Source: Stenopsyche tienmushanensis (lineage: Eukaryota > Arthropoda > Insecta > Trichoptera > Stenopsychidae). From it: a DNA stretch of 64,000 nucleotides. The stretch spans positions 62,001 through 126,000 of the forward strand of contig WACJ01000307.1 of NCBI GenBank assembly GCA_008973525.1, given 5' to 3'. Positions 1 to 11,440 of the stretch are shown one piece after another (the first letter of the stretch is position 1; every line of letters starts with the position of its first letter). The notes below the pieces were generated by a model, which was not told the DNA's origin, did not search any database, and saw nothing but the letters and a program-made list of their open reading frames with translations. The position numbers and the translations under genes were made by a program.

Positions 1-760
1 AATAACAAGGCAGACAGTTTGGCATTGAGATTTAAGCCACGTATCTTCACTCCACACGTCTGCTGATTGAGATTCTCGTAATGTACTCGAGTCCCTTTTC
101 TCTCCTTTTGTCCTTCGAGCTTTTTATTTAAGACCTTTGTAGCCTGATCATTATCATACGCCTTTGAAATTTAACTCCTCGTATGACAACATAATTCACA
201 GACGGAAGCTTTTACACGCTCTTTTCGACAAAAAATCGTATGGCCGGCTTGAAATTTGTATTTTTAGTGACATAAGCAATACGCATTGCCGCATTGAAGG
301 ACTACGGGATCGTTTGGCAGTTTTAAATTTATACTGCTGGTATGTTTATGACTTGAGCAAGGACTTACGGACGATTAAGAGTTCAAAGTGAGATCAAGGT
401 TGACAGATGTCTTTGCAAATGATTTTAATAAGCCACTCCATATTTAATTACATATGACTTTATTTTATTTTTTTCTTCTTTCTTTTTGCATATATAATAT
501 ACACTTTATTGTTGTGTGCTTACAAGCATCGCTAATCCTTTCAATGCGCGACGCATCTATTGATGCGCACGTACCATACCCAAGCATATCAAAACACTAT
601 GCACGCATATTTATTGCTGAATTAGAGGTTGTAGTTGATTGCCCTTAAATGATATATCTGAAACATCTGCTAAACAAAGACTTGTTGACCATACGGGTGC
701 AAAAATATCTTAACAAATAGGATAATCAAATAATCGAAAGTTTTATCTTATTTGTTTTTA
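1..760. other. No gene recognised
   Basis: Short ORFs of 60-75 codons occur here, but none resembles a known protein and none has splice or start context that convinces me. The stretch is AT-rich and looks like intergenic sequence. Confidence 0.5.
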
Positions 761-764
761 TTAG

Positions 765-855
765 CTGGGCTTCGAACCGTTATTTTTTTATTTTGGTTTC
801 GGTTATGTTCCTAACATTTATATCATTTTGGTTACGGTTTTAGTTCTGGTAAAAA
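765..855 (+). repeat. Family G (hAT-type MITE), partial copy
   Basis: It starts with CTGGGCTTCGAACCGTTATT, the terminal repeat of the better preserved copy at 10,560-10,681. Internal blocks of 'ttttggttacggttttagtt' type follow. The other end is not recognisable, so this copy is truncated. Confidence 0.6.
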
Positions 856-1524
856 TAAGTTTTATCACAGAGTGCAAATGGTAGCCCTATATTTGAGTAG
901 ATAATAACAATTCGCATTCATCATTGACTTTTTAAATTAACCGTGCCAATCATTTGGTTTGAAAAGATAACCAGAATTAATATATGTAATTATTTAAGAG
1001 TCAATCTAATTTCAGAACTATTTTTTGTTGGGACAATCAACACACTCTGATTTGAATTTTGGTCTGACATACATGCGGAATTAAAACATCTCCAAACTTT
1101 TCCTCCTTTTATAAGGCAGCATCTAGTGACTGATCAGTTTTAAATTTCCTGAACAATTAATCAGCGGATATCCTTGTGTAGATTCGACTTCAAACAGCAT
1201 AGGCTTATATTTAAAGAGGCCGAGTCGTTCACATTGACGCTCGATTTTTTTTTTAAATTAGCCTATATAATAGATAAATAAAACACTGAAAAATTCAAAT
1301 ATTATTTTTAAAATATGCCCGAAGTAACATTAAAACGTCGAGTGTTGAGAGTCATTTAGTTTGGATCTGATTCTGGAAGTCTCCACACTCGTTGGAGGTA
1401 TCGTCATCAGATATTTAAATGTTAGTTCAATTTGATGACCGCGTGAGCCTCCATTTTCGTATAAAACCATCAATGTGATTGATAAAATTCCTTTCTGCTG
1501 AGACGCGGACTAAAACTCGCAAAA

Positions 1525-1965
1525 TTCCCGATTTCCCGACAAATTATTTATTTACGTCGCTGCAGATGAATACTTTTATACTATAATACTTTGATGTGAT
1601 TCGTAATTATATTACGGAGGAATGCAAAAAATTTGAAGCCCGTATCTATTATATTTCATATCGATATTCCTATTATAAGAGTCGATGTGTAATAAATACA
1701 TCACCGGTAGGGAAAGGTTAATATAACAATTTGAAAGCGTATATGTACTGTATATATGTATACATTGATTAGACAGTTACTGCCCCTAGACGTCGCATAA
1801 GCTCGCCAATTAGTAGTTACGCCACTGTTTCCAAGCGTCCAGATTTCGGCGGGAATATCTCGATTAAAAATAGTCTTCATCGTGCTGGTGAGGTGTACGA
1901 TTTATGTTAGATAAAAATTTTAATCCCGAAATTTTTGGGATTACGTTTAGTAACCCCGGGATTGT
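1525..1965 (-). mobile_element. Family C nonautonomous DNA element, copy 1
   Basis: Read on the minus strand, this matches the copies at 34.24, 56.68 and 59.80 kb over most of its length. Shared blocks include the 'cccgggattagtaaacgtaatcccgaaa' region, 'acacctcaccagcacga', 'tggcgtaactactaattggcg', 'aactgtctaatc' and a distal 'cggcgacg.aaataaat' block. No coding capacity is seen. The terminal repeat defined by other copies (CTAGGGAATCCAATCCTG) is not preserved here. Confidence 0.7.
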
Positions 1966-2764
1966 ACGTTAAGTTTAGAGAGAAAAAGAGACGGAGACAG
2001 TGTCTTGCGCACATCGTATGATTATATACGAAAGGGTAGAGTTGGTGATCACTCTTCGAAATTCAACTTATATTTTAACCAACGGAACCAATAAATTTCT
2101 CTAAGCATATTGATTTATCGTGTTAAAATTCAGGATTTATTTATAAACTGATAAGATATGACATCACGAAGCCCACGAAATCCCAATAACGCGAATCGTA
2201 AGAAAAGCAAATTTCCATTGATATGATTGCACAAGATTGCACGGAAATTTATCATAATATTTTTTGTTTTCCCATGCTTCTGAGAATGTACGATTTGAGT
2301 GCTTATATCACACATGCGTCATCTGGTCATTATTTATTTTTTACGAGAAATTTGCACTCTCTGAAGATGTACCATATGGCTGTGTCATAACGTTCTTTTT
2401 AGAACAACACTAATCGCCATTGAACCATGAATGAAAATACCGGGAAAAAGAAGACCCGTTCCTTTTACAATGAGAAGAATTTAAATTACGACAATTCCTA
2501 CGCTGCACTATGCTTTCCATAGTCGTCATTGCTTCAATGAAAACGATATGAATTGAATTTCCGATTTTTTACGCGCCTCATGACTAATGCTTATAATTAA
2601 CGTTGCAATAAAATGTGAAATCTAGCCTCATATTTTGGTAACTTGCTTATCTATAATCCATTACCATGTATGGTCACTATCTGATTTTTTTAAATAATTA
2701 TGGTCGAATTCGTCGACCGAATTTTTCAAGGAGCGTTTGAGGTTGTACATCTGAACTGCATGTC
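1966..2764. other. No gene recognised
   Basis: AT-rich sequence with no ORF of interest and no repeat that I could match elsewhere in the window. Confidence 0.45.
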
Positions 2765-3010
2765 GAAGTACAGGGTATTTCAATAGGGAAGCTCGAAATT
2801 TGTTAGCTTATAACCACCATGTTGTTAAAGCAACATTTGTTAATTTCTTTTGTAAATTATTCAGTAATGTATGGCAAATTACCTTGGAAGGTTATAGCGT
2901 TAAACGACTTGTGCAAATCATGTAATTTTATTTTCAAAATTAGTGCTACGTTCAAGAAACGTGGCGTGCATTATATGATCTATAGCGACGAGACCCATTT
3001 TTAGACGAAT
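2765..3010 (+). repeat. Family H (Tc3-like element), 5' part
   Basis: It matches 18,880-19,060 over about 150 bp, including 'ttcaatagggaagctcga', 'gttgttaaagcaacat', and 'tggcaaatta.c.tggaaggttatagcgtta'. The leading 'TTTCAATAgGGAtGCTCGA' resembles the inverted end of the transposase tails at 3.6-3.8 kb and 54.0-54.2 kb. I read this as the non-coding left end of the same DNA transposon family. The 61-codon ORF inside is likely fortuitous. Confidence 0.55.
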
Positions 3011-3039
3011 AGACGTGTGACATGTAAACATTGAGACAT

Positions 3040-3560
3040 GGATAGGGGCCCTCTACTTTATCCGTGTCTACCCCGGGGGAGCGTTAGACTCTACGATGCC
3101 CACCTATAAAACCCCAGGGGCGGGGACGGAGACAACCCTCCGCCCGCGAGCAACAGTTGAACCTCCGGGATAACGATGTGGAGTAGAGGTGTGCGAAAGC
3201 AGCCTCGTCAGTTTGCTCATCAAACGCTACTTGGGTAACCCAGCTAACATGAGTTGGGTATGTATGTTACCCTGTGCTGCGTACCTGTTAAGGGGTGTAT
3301 GAAACTGCTGATTACAGAGCTTGGTGGAGTCTATGTCAAAGGCATCATCCTCAACAGCCTCGTGCATACAGGGAAGAACAGCTTTAGCCAAGTCTCTCCG
3401 TCCATGCCCCAGCTCCATAAGTGGTGATGCTGACATAAATTGCTTCATAGGCGATTCCCATGTGCTTACCATTTAGTTCCCAGCTTGCACCAGTCATTCT
3501 TGTCATTTTCCCAAAGACTTTTGCAGCTTTCTTGTTAGCTTAACCAGATTTGCCTCTAGA
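3040..3560 (+). repeat. Family D uncharacterised GC-richer repeat, copy 1
   Basis: The sequence from about 3,060 to 3,310 matches, with gaps, the reverse complement of 14,210 to about 13,980. Shared blocks include 'gatgcccacc.ataaaacccca', 'gatgtggag.agaggtg', 'cccagctaacat.agttggg' and 'aactgctgatta.agagct'. It is clearly more GC-rich than its surroundings. There is no ORF longer than about 80 codons and no terminal repeat that I can define. The class is unknown; it could be the untranslated part of a retroelement. Confidence 0.6.
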
Positions 3561-3584
3561 CCCTTTGATATGCCCCGACCATTA

Positions 3585-3800
3585 AATTGCAGTTTATCAG
3601 CCAGATTTATATGGTAAAGTCATCGAAAATTGGACTTCTCGAATACGCGCTCCAAGCAAAGCCGCGGCAGACAATTGAATGACGTTATATTCCATACTCA
3701 TTGCCATAAAATATTCTATCAGATAAATAAATAATTGAGTAAATATCTTACACACAACCTGTTTTATTTACATTTAAAAATCGAGCGTCCTTATTGAAAG
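3585..3800 (+). pseudogene. Tc3-like transposase C-terminus (family H), decayed
   Basis: One frame gives QPDLYGKVIENWTSRI followed by a frameshifted remnant of a typical 'C..SRGGHLNDVIFH' tail. The same tail is better preserved on the minus strand near 54.1 kb (QPDLCDRVIENW...RGGHLNDVIFH). Such sequences end the transposases of Tc3/mariner-type elements in insects. The 3' flank ends in 'aaatcgagcgtccttattgaaagg', the inverse of the family end. The gene is broken. Confidence 0.6.
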
Positions 3801-5570
3801 GCCCCGTGCAATCAGAAGGCATTAGGTAGGAGATAAATAAATGCAACCCCTTCATATATATTGTCCAGGTGTCAGTCTGCGTGATTGAGTGGCCCATTAA
3901 GTTTTTAAAAGTTTCCATGCGATCTCCCAAGGCACAATTCCTTGAACCGCGTCGACCGCCTCTGAAGATATGCAAGTCTCGTCTTCAGGGTCCTGAACCC
4001 GCACTTCATGCTTATGATGCAGCATTCTTCAGCCGAGGGTATTAAAGGTAGGACACGTGATATAATGCGAGAACCTTTGTCGATAACACTTGGATGTGAC
4101 GCAATCATATTTTCTCACAACAATGTGTGTTATACCCGGCGACAAATTTGATTATCGTTTGGACGTGTGTATGTATAATTGCAGGGGTATTACGTCAAAC
4201 TATCGGAAACCACCTATTTTAATACATTTTTGAATAGCTCTGACAGTTGTAATGTAATGATACCGGATGGTGACGAAGCAGATCAATTTATACCATAATT
4301 TATAGAAACACAATGGCAGAAACGCCCATAACTTATGCTCTCGGTGGGAGAATCAAATCCGAGACCATATATCTATCTAAACACGTTCAGCCCAAAGGAA
4401 TTGGGGGACTAGTCATTTATATTCTGTCTAAAAACTCGTATGAATATGTCATAAACAGTTTTGCGCAGTCCAAGCACGAAATTGATGAAGAGCATATTTA
4501 TTAGGATAATTGAATTTTTTTTTAAGTAATTTAATCGTAATATATAGGATCATCCAAATGTGATCTCTTTCTCTCGTCATCAATAAAAAATAAGCTACAG
4601 AATGCAAAGGCTCCCAAAAATCTCACTTCTGACACCAGTGTTGCGTCAGATTCTGTTAATCATAATAGCGATCCTTTCAGGGTATGCATTTCAAATAAGA
4701 AATTTTCCCTGACGCATCCTGTACATATGTTTCTTTCTGGGTTGTGTCAATTTAGCCATTTTTCATCACCAATTTGCATGTTAATAACATTTTCATGCAT
4801 GTCATACATCAGCAATCATGGCATTTGTAATAAATCTGAATTTAAAATGAATACAAAATTATTAATTTTGAATTTAGATTCATTATTATCCTAGTGATGG
4901 CTTCTGTTCGAATGCAGCAATTAGCTTCTCTAGTACAGTCGCATGTCTAATATTCTCCGACTGTGTAGAGTTTATTTATAATTTTCTGAGGAAATGTGAC
5001 AGTTTCAAAGCCAAAGTTAGAACTTGCAGCATACACGTGTTAAATGCTTCAGATTCAGGACGACGGACGTGTGTTTAAATAAGATTTTATACAAGACATG
5101 GGATGAAACTATGAAATAATTTCAGCCAAATTGAGTAGAATATGTATATTCATCATTGGCATGCGTTTAAAAAAAGCACAAAGCAATATTATGACTCCAA
5201 CAATGCCCAATCAATCGATTGTGTAGATTTCTTGGAATTATACTGAAAAACAAACTGTAATAACAATGATAATTTTGAAGAAAAGACTCTTTGAATCCAA
5301 TTCAAATAATTCTCGGATTTATCCACATAAATGAAATGGAACATGAGTTTTCCGCCATTAAAGATATGCCCATTTCAGAACAAGTCGTGTAAAAACTGTT
5401 TATATGGGCATTTTTCAGTAATCTGGGCAAGTAAGTTATCACAAGAAAGTTATCCAGACTATATTTTGCTTATATATTGATCAAATATTATTAAAGGAAT
5501 AGATATCTATCTGGTTAATAAAAAACACAGATTAACCAAACATGTTTTCATTAGCTTAGGAAATATTAAT
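3801..5570. other. No gene recognised
   Basis: The minus-strand ORF at 3,905-4,108 and the plus-strand ORF at 4,313-4,504 are short and match nothing that I recognise. The remainder is AT-rich. Confidence 0.45.
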
Positions 5571-5575
5571 AATAG

Positions 5576-5608
5576 GATTTGAATAATATTAATAATATTA
5601 TTCAAATC
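5576..5608. repeat. 33-bp perfect AT palindrome
   Basis: Fifteen bases (GATTTGAATAATATT) are followed by a 3-nt spacer AAT and the exact reverse complement AATATTATTCAAATC. It would fold as a hairpin or extrude as a cruciform. No gene lies beside it. Confidence 0.9.
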
Positions 5609-6664
5609 ATCTGATTGATTACTATTGTTGTTGTTCTAATTAACTCAATCTAAAGCAACTACTTTATATCGTTTAGGTGACACATCAGGGAACTGTTTTA
5701 TAAAATTGCACAAAACCCGCGCAAATCAAGGGATGGGTGCTTCATATTTATATGGTACGCGAGCAAACAAAGATAACTTTTAAAGCGACCCATTTTTATT
5801 TGTACCGCGCTTAACTTATCATTTTTATTAGTTTTGTTTGTCGAAGAAGTCACGCTTTTCAAGAACGCTTATGTATCAAGATGACTATAAAACATATCCC
5901 CAAAATAAATAGGTGGATTTTGTTAGTTTGCTGTTCACATTACAATCTTGGCTCGAATGGCAGATTTGATAAGAATCTGTGTTGGTTTTTGCTTGATGCA
6001 TCTTCGCTTCAAAATATGCTACCAAAATATCAAAACATGTCATCGCATTCGAATCAAATTAGCATAGCAATGAAAAGAGATAAGAATTCTACGTTACAGA
6101 GGAACGTATAAGGTTAAACGCGCTTTAAAATAGCGACTCTGTTGGGAGAATTCATTGTGCAAATTTTGTTCAATTATCACTTGAATTTTGTACTCGATTA
6201 AGTCGATTTTGAAAGCATCTCAGCCTTGAAGACGTTCGTGCTTGCCATCTTGTTTTTGTTGGTGATTTGAGAGCCTCTGCAAGGAATTATTCAGAATGCG
6301 TCGCTCCTGAGGACAGGACTCGAACTACTATTATCTATGTATCGAAGGCACGTTTGATTTTCATATAAATTGTTTATGCTGCTTAGTAGTGTTAATACGA
6401 AAGCTAAGGTACTGCCTACAAAACACACGCCGGATATGGTTTTCTTGTCTCAATAGATTTTTAAGTATCCGAGGAACAATGCCGACTGGGAATTCAAGTA
6501 GCATGTGTTGACTTAAAATGTGATAGCTTTTCAAATGAGGAATTTTTGTGGGATTCGAAGAGTTCGCGCTTAACCATATGAATGCTAAGCAGCGATACAA
6601 CATCGTCGAAGGTAATGCCAAAAAGGTTCGTCTTGGAAAAAAATGGTCATCGCTATATGATACA
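5609..6664. other. No gene recognised; weak tRNA-like motif
   Basis: At 6,305-6,320 on the minus strand there is AGTTCGAGTCC, close to an internal Pol III B box. I could not find a matching A box or fold, so I do not call a tRNA. Remaining ORFs are short and unrecognised. Confidence 0.4.
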
Positions 6665-6745
6665 ATATCAAAAACGAACTGGATTCAACTCTCAAGGAGT
6701 CTGCTCCTTCCTTATAACAATATTGGGTGGCAGAGTTTAAACGAG
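6665..6745 (+). pseudogene. Mariner-1 transposase N-terminal fragment
   Basis: The stretch 'ctggattcaactctcaaggagtctgctcc' and the following 'tgggtggcagagtttaaacgag' correspond to the WLDSTLRESASSFTIVKYWVAEFK segment seen intact on the minus strand at 16.1 kb. The similarity stops at 'aaacgag', where a family A sequence begins. Only about 27 codons remain, with a frame disruption. Confidence 0.65.
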
Positions 6746-6895
6746 GGCATGGCAAAGCAGGCGCCCGCCACGGGCGCAACTGGGCTTGGGGAGCAAACCT
6801 TCTTCGTTATCGTTATGTTCAGGTATGGCATCCGATCGCGGGCCGCTCATTCAGCAGTCCGAAAAGCAGACCGATTGAGCATACAAATCTAAATC
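6746..6895 (+). mobile_element. Family A hAT-like fragment inside mariner-1
   Basis: It contains the family A terminal block 'ggcaaagcaggcgcccgcca' and, 50 bp on, the hairpin module in reverse orientation ('cagtccgaaaagcagaccg'). The middle is deleted relative to the copy at 19.3 kb. The junction with mariner sequence lies at about 6,745. Confidence 0.65.
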
Positions 6896-8280
6896 TGGGT
6901 CTGACCGGATCACTTTTATTGACTCTAGTTGTATAAATAGAAATATAATATAATATTTTTTTGAAATACAAAGATCTCAAACCTATTTTAATTCTAAATT
7001 CCGTAAAACCATTCAATGGATAAAGTCAGGGGAGGTTTGGTAAGATCTATACATAGCTACTATCAAAAAAACTCATCGCAAAAGGAAAGAGATCTGGCCA
7101 GACCATCTTATTAACAGAAGAGTGAAATTGGCCATAATTTCAATGTAATCCATACGTCAATATGGCAAAATTATTACGATGCAAAATGGCACAACGGACA
7201 AAGAGGTTCATTTTCAATGACATTTGATTAATTCTGCTGACCATAGTAATTTAAAATTGCTATAATATTTGCTGTGATAAAATGCCCATGTTGACTGAGC
7301 ATTATGAAAGGTGTCATTTTTATGCAATGCACACTCGTTTCTTATTTTGATATTCAATATCATACTTTTATCGTGTTTTTGTTCCACAAATTTGATTCTG
7401 GATGTTGTCGGTCATAATAATGTAAAACATCGAGTTGCAACAGAAACGCACGGTCCTGGCCCTTCGTTGGAGCATTTGGAATTCAAAAAATATTTGTTCA
7501 TGTGCTCCGCAACAATAGTCTCTGCATCTTGTTGGTTTTAATAAGTATTGAATGACTTGTGCGTCAATAAATGCAGATTGTAAATATGTAGTGTAAGATA
7601 AGAAATGCATTTAATACGTTGTATAAGGAGACGTTTGTTCAGGTGGTATTTTTAACACCACCATGATAGAAAAATACAACAAACTATGTGTGTTTATTTG
7701 AAATACATCATATTCGTTTTTCTATTCATTCCAGTGTGCTTATGAATATGTTTGGTTCATTTCCATCTTGCGTCTTTTTTTTCTTCTTTTAATTATTTGA
7801 AAGACCTGCATACAACAATATTTGATTCGTATATAACTAAATATAAACGTGTCAAGTGTTACTTTGTACCGCACGATTGTTTTTCAAAATGATTTTATTT
7901 TTCAAAGCAAATGTTTTTTTCAAAAATTATTATATAACACTACAATACAGAGCTAGGATTGAAGCCAATCCATAAACAACAATTTAGATTTAATAATAAA
8001 ATGGTCGATGACACAAGATATGTACCATGGTATGGACAATGAAAGGCTTATGGTGCAGACCTTGTACCTTTTTTATGTCTCGTCCAGAATATAGAGATTA
8101 TTCTTTTCAATAAAAACCCACGCCATTTTTTAGTAAATGATTTCATGAAATATTTGACATGCAGTGCATTTATAGAGATAATACTCCCCTTATTGGAAGC
8201 TAAAGATTCTAGTTTAACTTAAAAAAAATTAGGCTAGAATAAAAGAATAGATACAAAAAATAATATATATATATATTGTA
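6896..8280. other. No gene recognised
   Basis: AT-rich sequence, with an (AT)n run near 8,262-8,276. ORFs on opposite strands at 7.3-7.6 kb overlap each other and lack any recognisable domain. Confidence 0.45.
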
Positions 8281-8625
8281 TTTCTGTGTCCAACTAGTCC
8301 GAATTTCGGATCATTGACACATTGACAAAGAGCCCCCCCCCCCCCCCCATCGAACGTCATGCCCGTCCACTTCGGAGCGTCGATAGGTACTCGGAAGTCG
8401 GTGAAAGTCCAAACCTAACCAACGAGGCTGAATTTGAGTATAAACAACAAGATGGGACCCTTCTCTGACCCGAGCTGTGTGTAGATCCCACTATTCGAGA
8501 CCATACCAACCCGCTCGTAAAGTACACAGCATGATGCAAAACCGTGAATTCCACGTCCACAAGGATAAACTCCTTCTCCACTTCTTGCGGCCACTTGCGC
8601 CCTGAGCGCAGGAAGAAGCTATTTT
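8281..8625. mobile_element. Family A fragment with a 16-bp poly-C tract
   Basis: The segment 'tgtgtccaactagtccgaat' starts the hairpin module, although the hairpin has decayed. A run of 16 C at 8,333-8,348 follows, then 'catcgaacg.catgcccg'. The block at 8,460-8,560 ('attcgagaccataccaacccgctcg') is shared with 26,245-26,300. The 'cttgcg.cctgagcgcagg' block at 8,590 is shared with 28,645. Confidence 0.6.
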
Positions 8626-8696
8626 TTTCCTGTGGGAGGGGAATCTTGCATAAGACATCATGGATTTGATCCAAGGATAGTGTCAGATTCTTACTG

Positions 8697-9400
8697 ACTA
8701 AACCCCTCCCTTGTCCGTCTCTATCCCCCAGGTTTTGTTTTTCACATTGCTTCAGGAGGACATGTAGTCTGACCTTAGGTAGCTGGCTCTATTCTAGTGT
8801 TGGAGAGCCGATCTGCGCCTCTCTCTTTTACTGTCCTCTTTGGCGCTCAGAATTTCTTCAATATAATTGTGCCAAAGGTCCCAGTTCTTCTTGCTTGCCA
8901 TCCTGCTGTGGACCGCGTTGTCAACGTTGAGCTCGGCTACCCTGAGTGCTTGTTTCAGCGAATTTCTCTGGGGTGCCCAAGTCTCACAGTCAGTGATGAT
9001 GTGTTCTGCATCGTCGACCTCCGCTTGGCAGTGGTGGCACGTCGCGGATTTCCTTGCCAATCCGCTTCAGGTACACACCGAAGCATCCATGCCCAGTGAA
9101 CACCTGAGTCAAGCAGTAGGTCGTTTCGCCGTGTTTCGGGCCATCCAATGGCTTACGGCCAGGACAAGTCGTTAGGTCCATCTTCCCTTGCTGGACTGAT
9201 CCTTTCTCTATAGCCAGACTTCCCTCGTTTTCTGGTTGTGTATTGTGCGATTTTTGGGATCTTTGTAGTCCAAGACCTTGTATTTTGCCTGGAGGTTCAG
9301 CGGGGGTATTCCAGCGATTACGAGTACCGCGTCTTCGGACACTGTCCTGTACGCTGCTACACTCGGAGTCGCTGGACCCTGGTGAGCTTCTTTCTGTCGG
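8697..9400 (-). pseudogene. R1-like non-LTR retrotransposon fragment, copy 2
   Basis: Minus-strand reading frames give LTQVFTGHGCFGVYLKRIGKE and then CHHCQAEVDDAEHIITDC, a CX2CX8HX4C zinc knuckle. KKNWDLWHNYIEEILSAKE follows. The protein and 3' UTR match the element at 60.0-61.2 kb. A frameshift between the KRIGKE and CHHC segments and a small deletion near the 5' end break it. It is strongly 5'-truncated and no poly-A tail is visible. This order of motifs is typical of the C-terminus of R1-clade reverse transcriptase proteins. Confidence 0.8.
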
Positions 9401-9539
9401 GAGAAAGCTAGCTAACTTTGATGTTCTTAGGCTAGGATAAATATATAGATAAATACTGTTTGAAATTATGGAATAAATGAAAATAATCATATAAATATAT
9501 ATTTTGTATAGGGTAGAAAAGAGTTTTGAGTCTCACTCG

Positions 9540-9895
9540 CGACCCCGAAAAAGAGTGCGAGCCCACTTATTGTTATCGGCTACTAAGAAGAGCCTTTACA
9601 ACTCGCTGGAGGTTATAGAAAGCCCCGGGGATGTTAATACCTAAACTTAGAGCGGGTGAACACAAGGTTTCTGTGTCCAACCGGTCCGAATTTCGGACCA
9701 CTGATACATCGAAGGAGCGCCTCGCGATCAAACGCCATGCCCGAACAAGTCCACAGAACATGGTCTGCGTCCATGAACAGATCTCCGCCTGGACATTCCG
9801 AAGTTGTTGAAAGCCCAAACCTAACCAAGCCCGTATCCTGTAAGGGATTGGGACGTCCAGTGATCCGAGACGATAAATTTGAGTATAAGTAGAAT
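9540..9895 (+). mobile_element. Family A fragment
   Basis: It carries the module 'tgtgtccaaccggtccgaat' followed by 'ttcggacc', then 'gcgcctcgcgatcaaacgccatgcc'. The following 'gaaagcccaaacctaaccaa' block is shared with the 8.3-kb fragment. The overlapping ORFs on both strands are transposon sequence and not host genes. Confidence 0.6.
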
Positions 9896-10551
9896 ATCAT
9901 AAAAATACTTAATTTTGTTACTAAAACTATACCTACCGATAGAATAGATCTATTCCTTTAATAAGATTTGATCAATATTTAAGCAAAAAAGTGGCCTGGA
10001 CCACATTCTTAGGACGATTCTTAAAAAAGTTGCTGCCCTCTGGTAATGTTTATCCGTTCAACTACAAACCCTGAAAGTGTTGATCATTAAACCTCTAGGC
10101 GTAAATCAATCCAGAAAATCTTGAAATATTTAGAGCGAATAAACAAATACAATTAAAATCAGATTATGCAATTGACAAGATTCAGGCAATGATAAATTGA
10201 ATGTTGTGAAGCGTCAAGGTTTATGATTTATAAAAGTTGTGATGGTTTCCCATTGTCTTTCGCATTTAATTGTTTCCAGATAAAGTTCTTTCGATTTCAT
10301 TATTAAGTAATATTTAAATTATTTGAAACGTTTTTCCAGAATTTGGAAATAAATTCAAACTTTTATAATAAAAAGTTGATTATTGAAAATCCACCATCAT
10401 ATTTAAAAATATTCGGATTGATTTGATTGAATTCGCATCGTTATTTATTTGGACTTTTGCGGTTTTGATACAAAACAAAAGCCAAGGACCACTGCCAATC
10501 AATTTGAGATGCGCATCCAAGCGTTTAAATCGCCGTTTGTGTAGACTTAAA
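9896..10551. other. No gene recognised
   Basis: AT-rich sequence without a supported gene or repeat. Confidence 0.45.
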
Positions 10552-10559
10552 CCCAATAT

Positions 10560-10681
10560 CAGGGCTTTGAACCGGAACGAAACCGATAACTGGTAAAACC
10601 GTTATTTTTTTATCAGAACCAAAACCGATATAAACGTTAGGAACGTAATAGAAATGAAAATAATAACGGTTCGAAGCCTTG
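10560..10681. mobile_element. Family G: complete 122-bp hAT-type MITE with 8-bp target duplication
   Basis: The left end is CAGGGCTTTGAACCGGAACG, and the right end read inward is CAAGGCTTCGAACCGTTATT. Both are flanked by the identical octamer CCCAATAT (10,552-10,559 and 10,682-10,689). An 8-bp duplication and ends of CAGGG type are hallmarks of the hAT superfamily. There is no ORF, so it is nonautonomous. Internal sequence repeats 'aaccgataa' motifs. Confidence 0.85.
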
Positions 10682-10689
10682 CCCAATAT

Positions 10690-11215
10690 GTTAACACTGT
10701 ATAAAATATATGAATTATTTGTTTAAATGTAATATTTTTGCTGATTTTAAATGTGAAATAAATTCTTGCAAAACTAATGGCATGAAGCAACAAGCTACTC
10801 CGTTGTTAAAATGTGATTAAGTTTCCCTCGAACACCCTTTTATTTTTAATGGCATTTAAAACTGACATCCCCCACTCCGACCCTTAAACATTATAAGCAT
10901 TGGGCTCAATTTCGTATGTCCCAAAATCAGTTTAATCTGCTGTGATTCGAGGAGTCGTTCAATAAGTCAAATCATATTTTTTTAACTTATAAATATTCGT
11001 GTTAGTTCGATGTTAACACATTTAATACGGGAATCATATTTTTATGAATTACGCTGTTGCTTGCTTAACGTCGGCTAAAATATTATTACGCGACGTTTTT
11101 CACATTAGTTGGCTTATTGAAGCTATTTTTTTCAAAATCGAGCGCATTCCCAAAACACAGAGTGACCAAAAATTATGTTTAAATGTCGGAAATATTTTTT
11201 TCGGTATAATTCAAC
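10690..11215. other. No gene recognised
   Basis: A 114-codon ORF begins at 11,044 but runs into the family E repeat, so it is unlikely to be a host gene. Confidence 0.4.
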
Positions 11216-11221
11216 GATCTA

Positions 11222-11440
11222 AGAAAACCCGAGATAGGGACCACGCTATAGAAACAAAACGCTATAGAAAGTTAAGCATTCATACAAAATTTGCACTGTG
11301 TTTAGTTTGGTTAACAAGTATAGGTGTAGTTAGTTTGTCAACAAGTTATCCCCGAAGGGGCAATGACCTTACGTATTTTACCTGTTGATATGATGTTAAA
11401 GACGCCGCAAACGAAGTGGGCGCTATAGGAGAATCGACTG
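11222..11440 (+). mobile_element. Family E pogo-like MITE, left end missing
   Basis: The right end is 'gggcgctataggagaatcgactg' followed by TA. The internal block 'gaccacgctatagaaacaaaacgctatagaaa' also occurs at 22.2 and 31.9 kb. A CAGTCAAYCC-type end and a TA target fit pogo/Tigger-like elements. The left terminal repeat is absent. Confidence 0.65.

Noticed and set aside
6290..6345. tRNA gene on the minus strand
   Set aside because: Only the B-box-like AGTTCGAGTCC is visible. No A box or cloverleaf could be formed.
6585..6892. ORFs containing 'GKAGARHGRNWAW'-like peptides
   Set aside because: The peptide is a translation of the family A terminal block and recurs wherever that block occurs. 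It is not a protein domain.
8797..9175. Plus-strand ORFs of 100-102 codons
   Set aside because: They are antisense to the minus-strand R1-like fragment.
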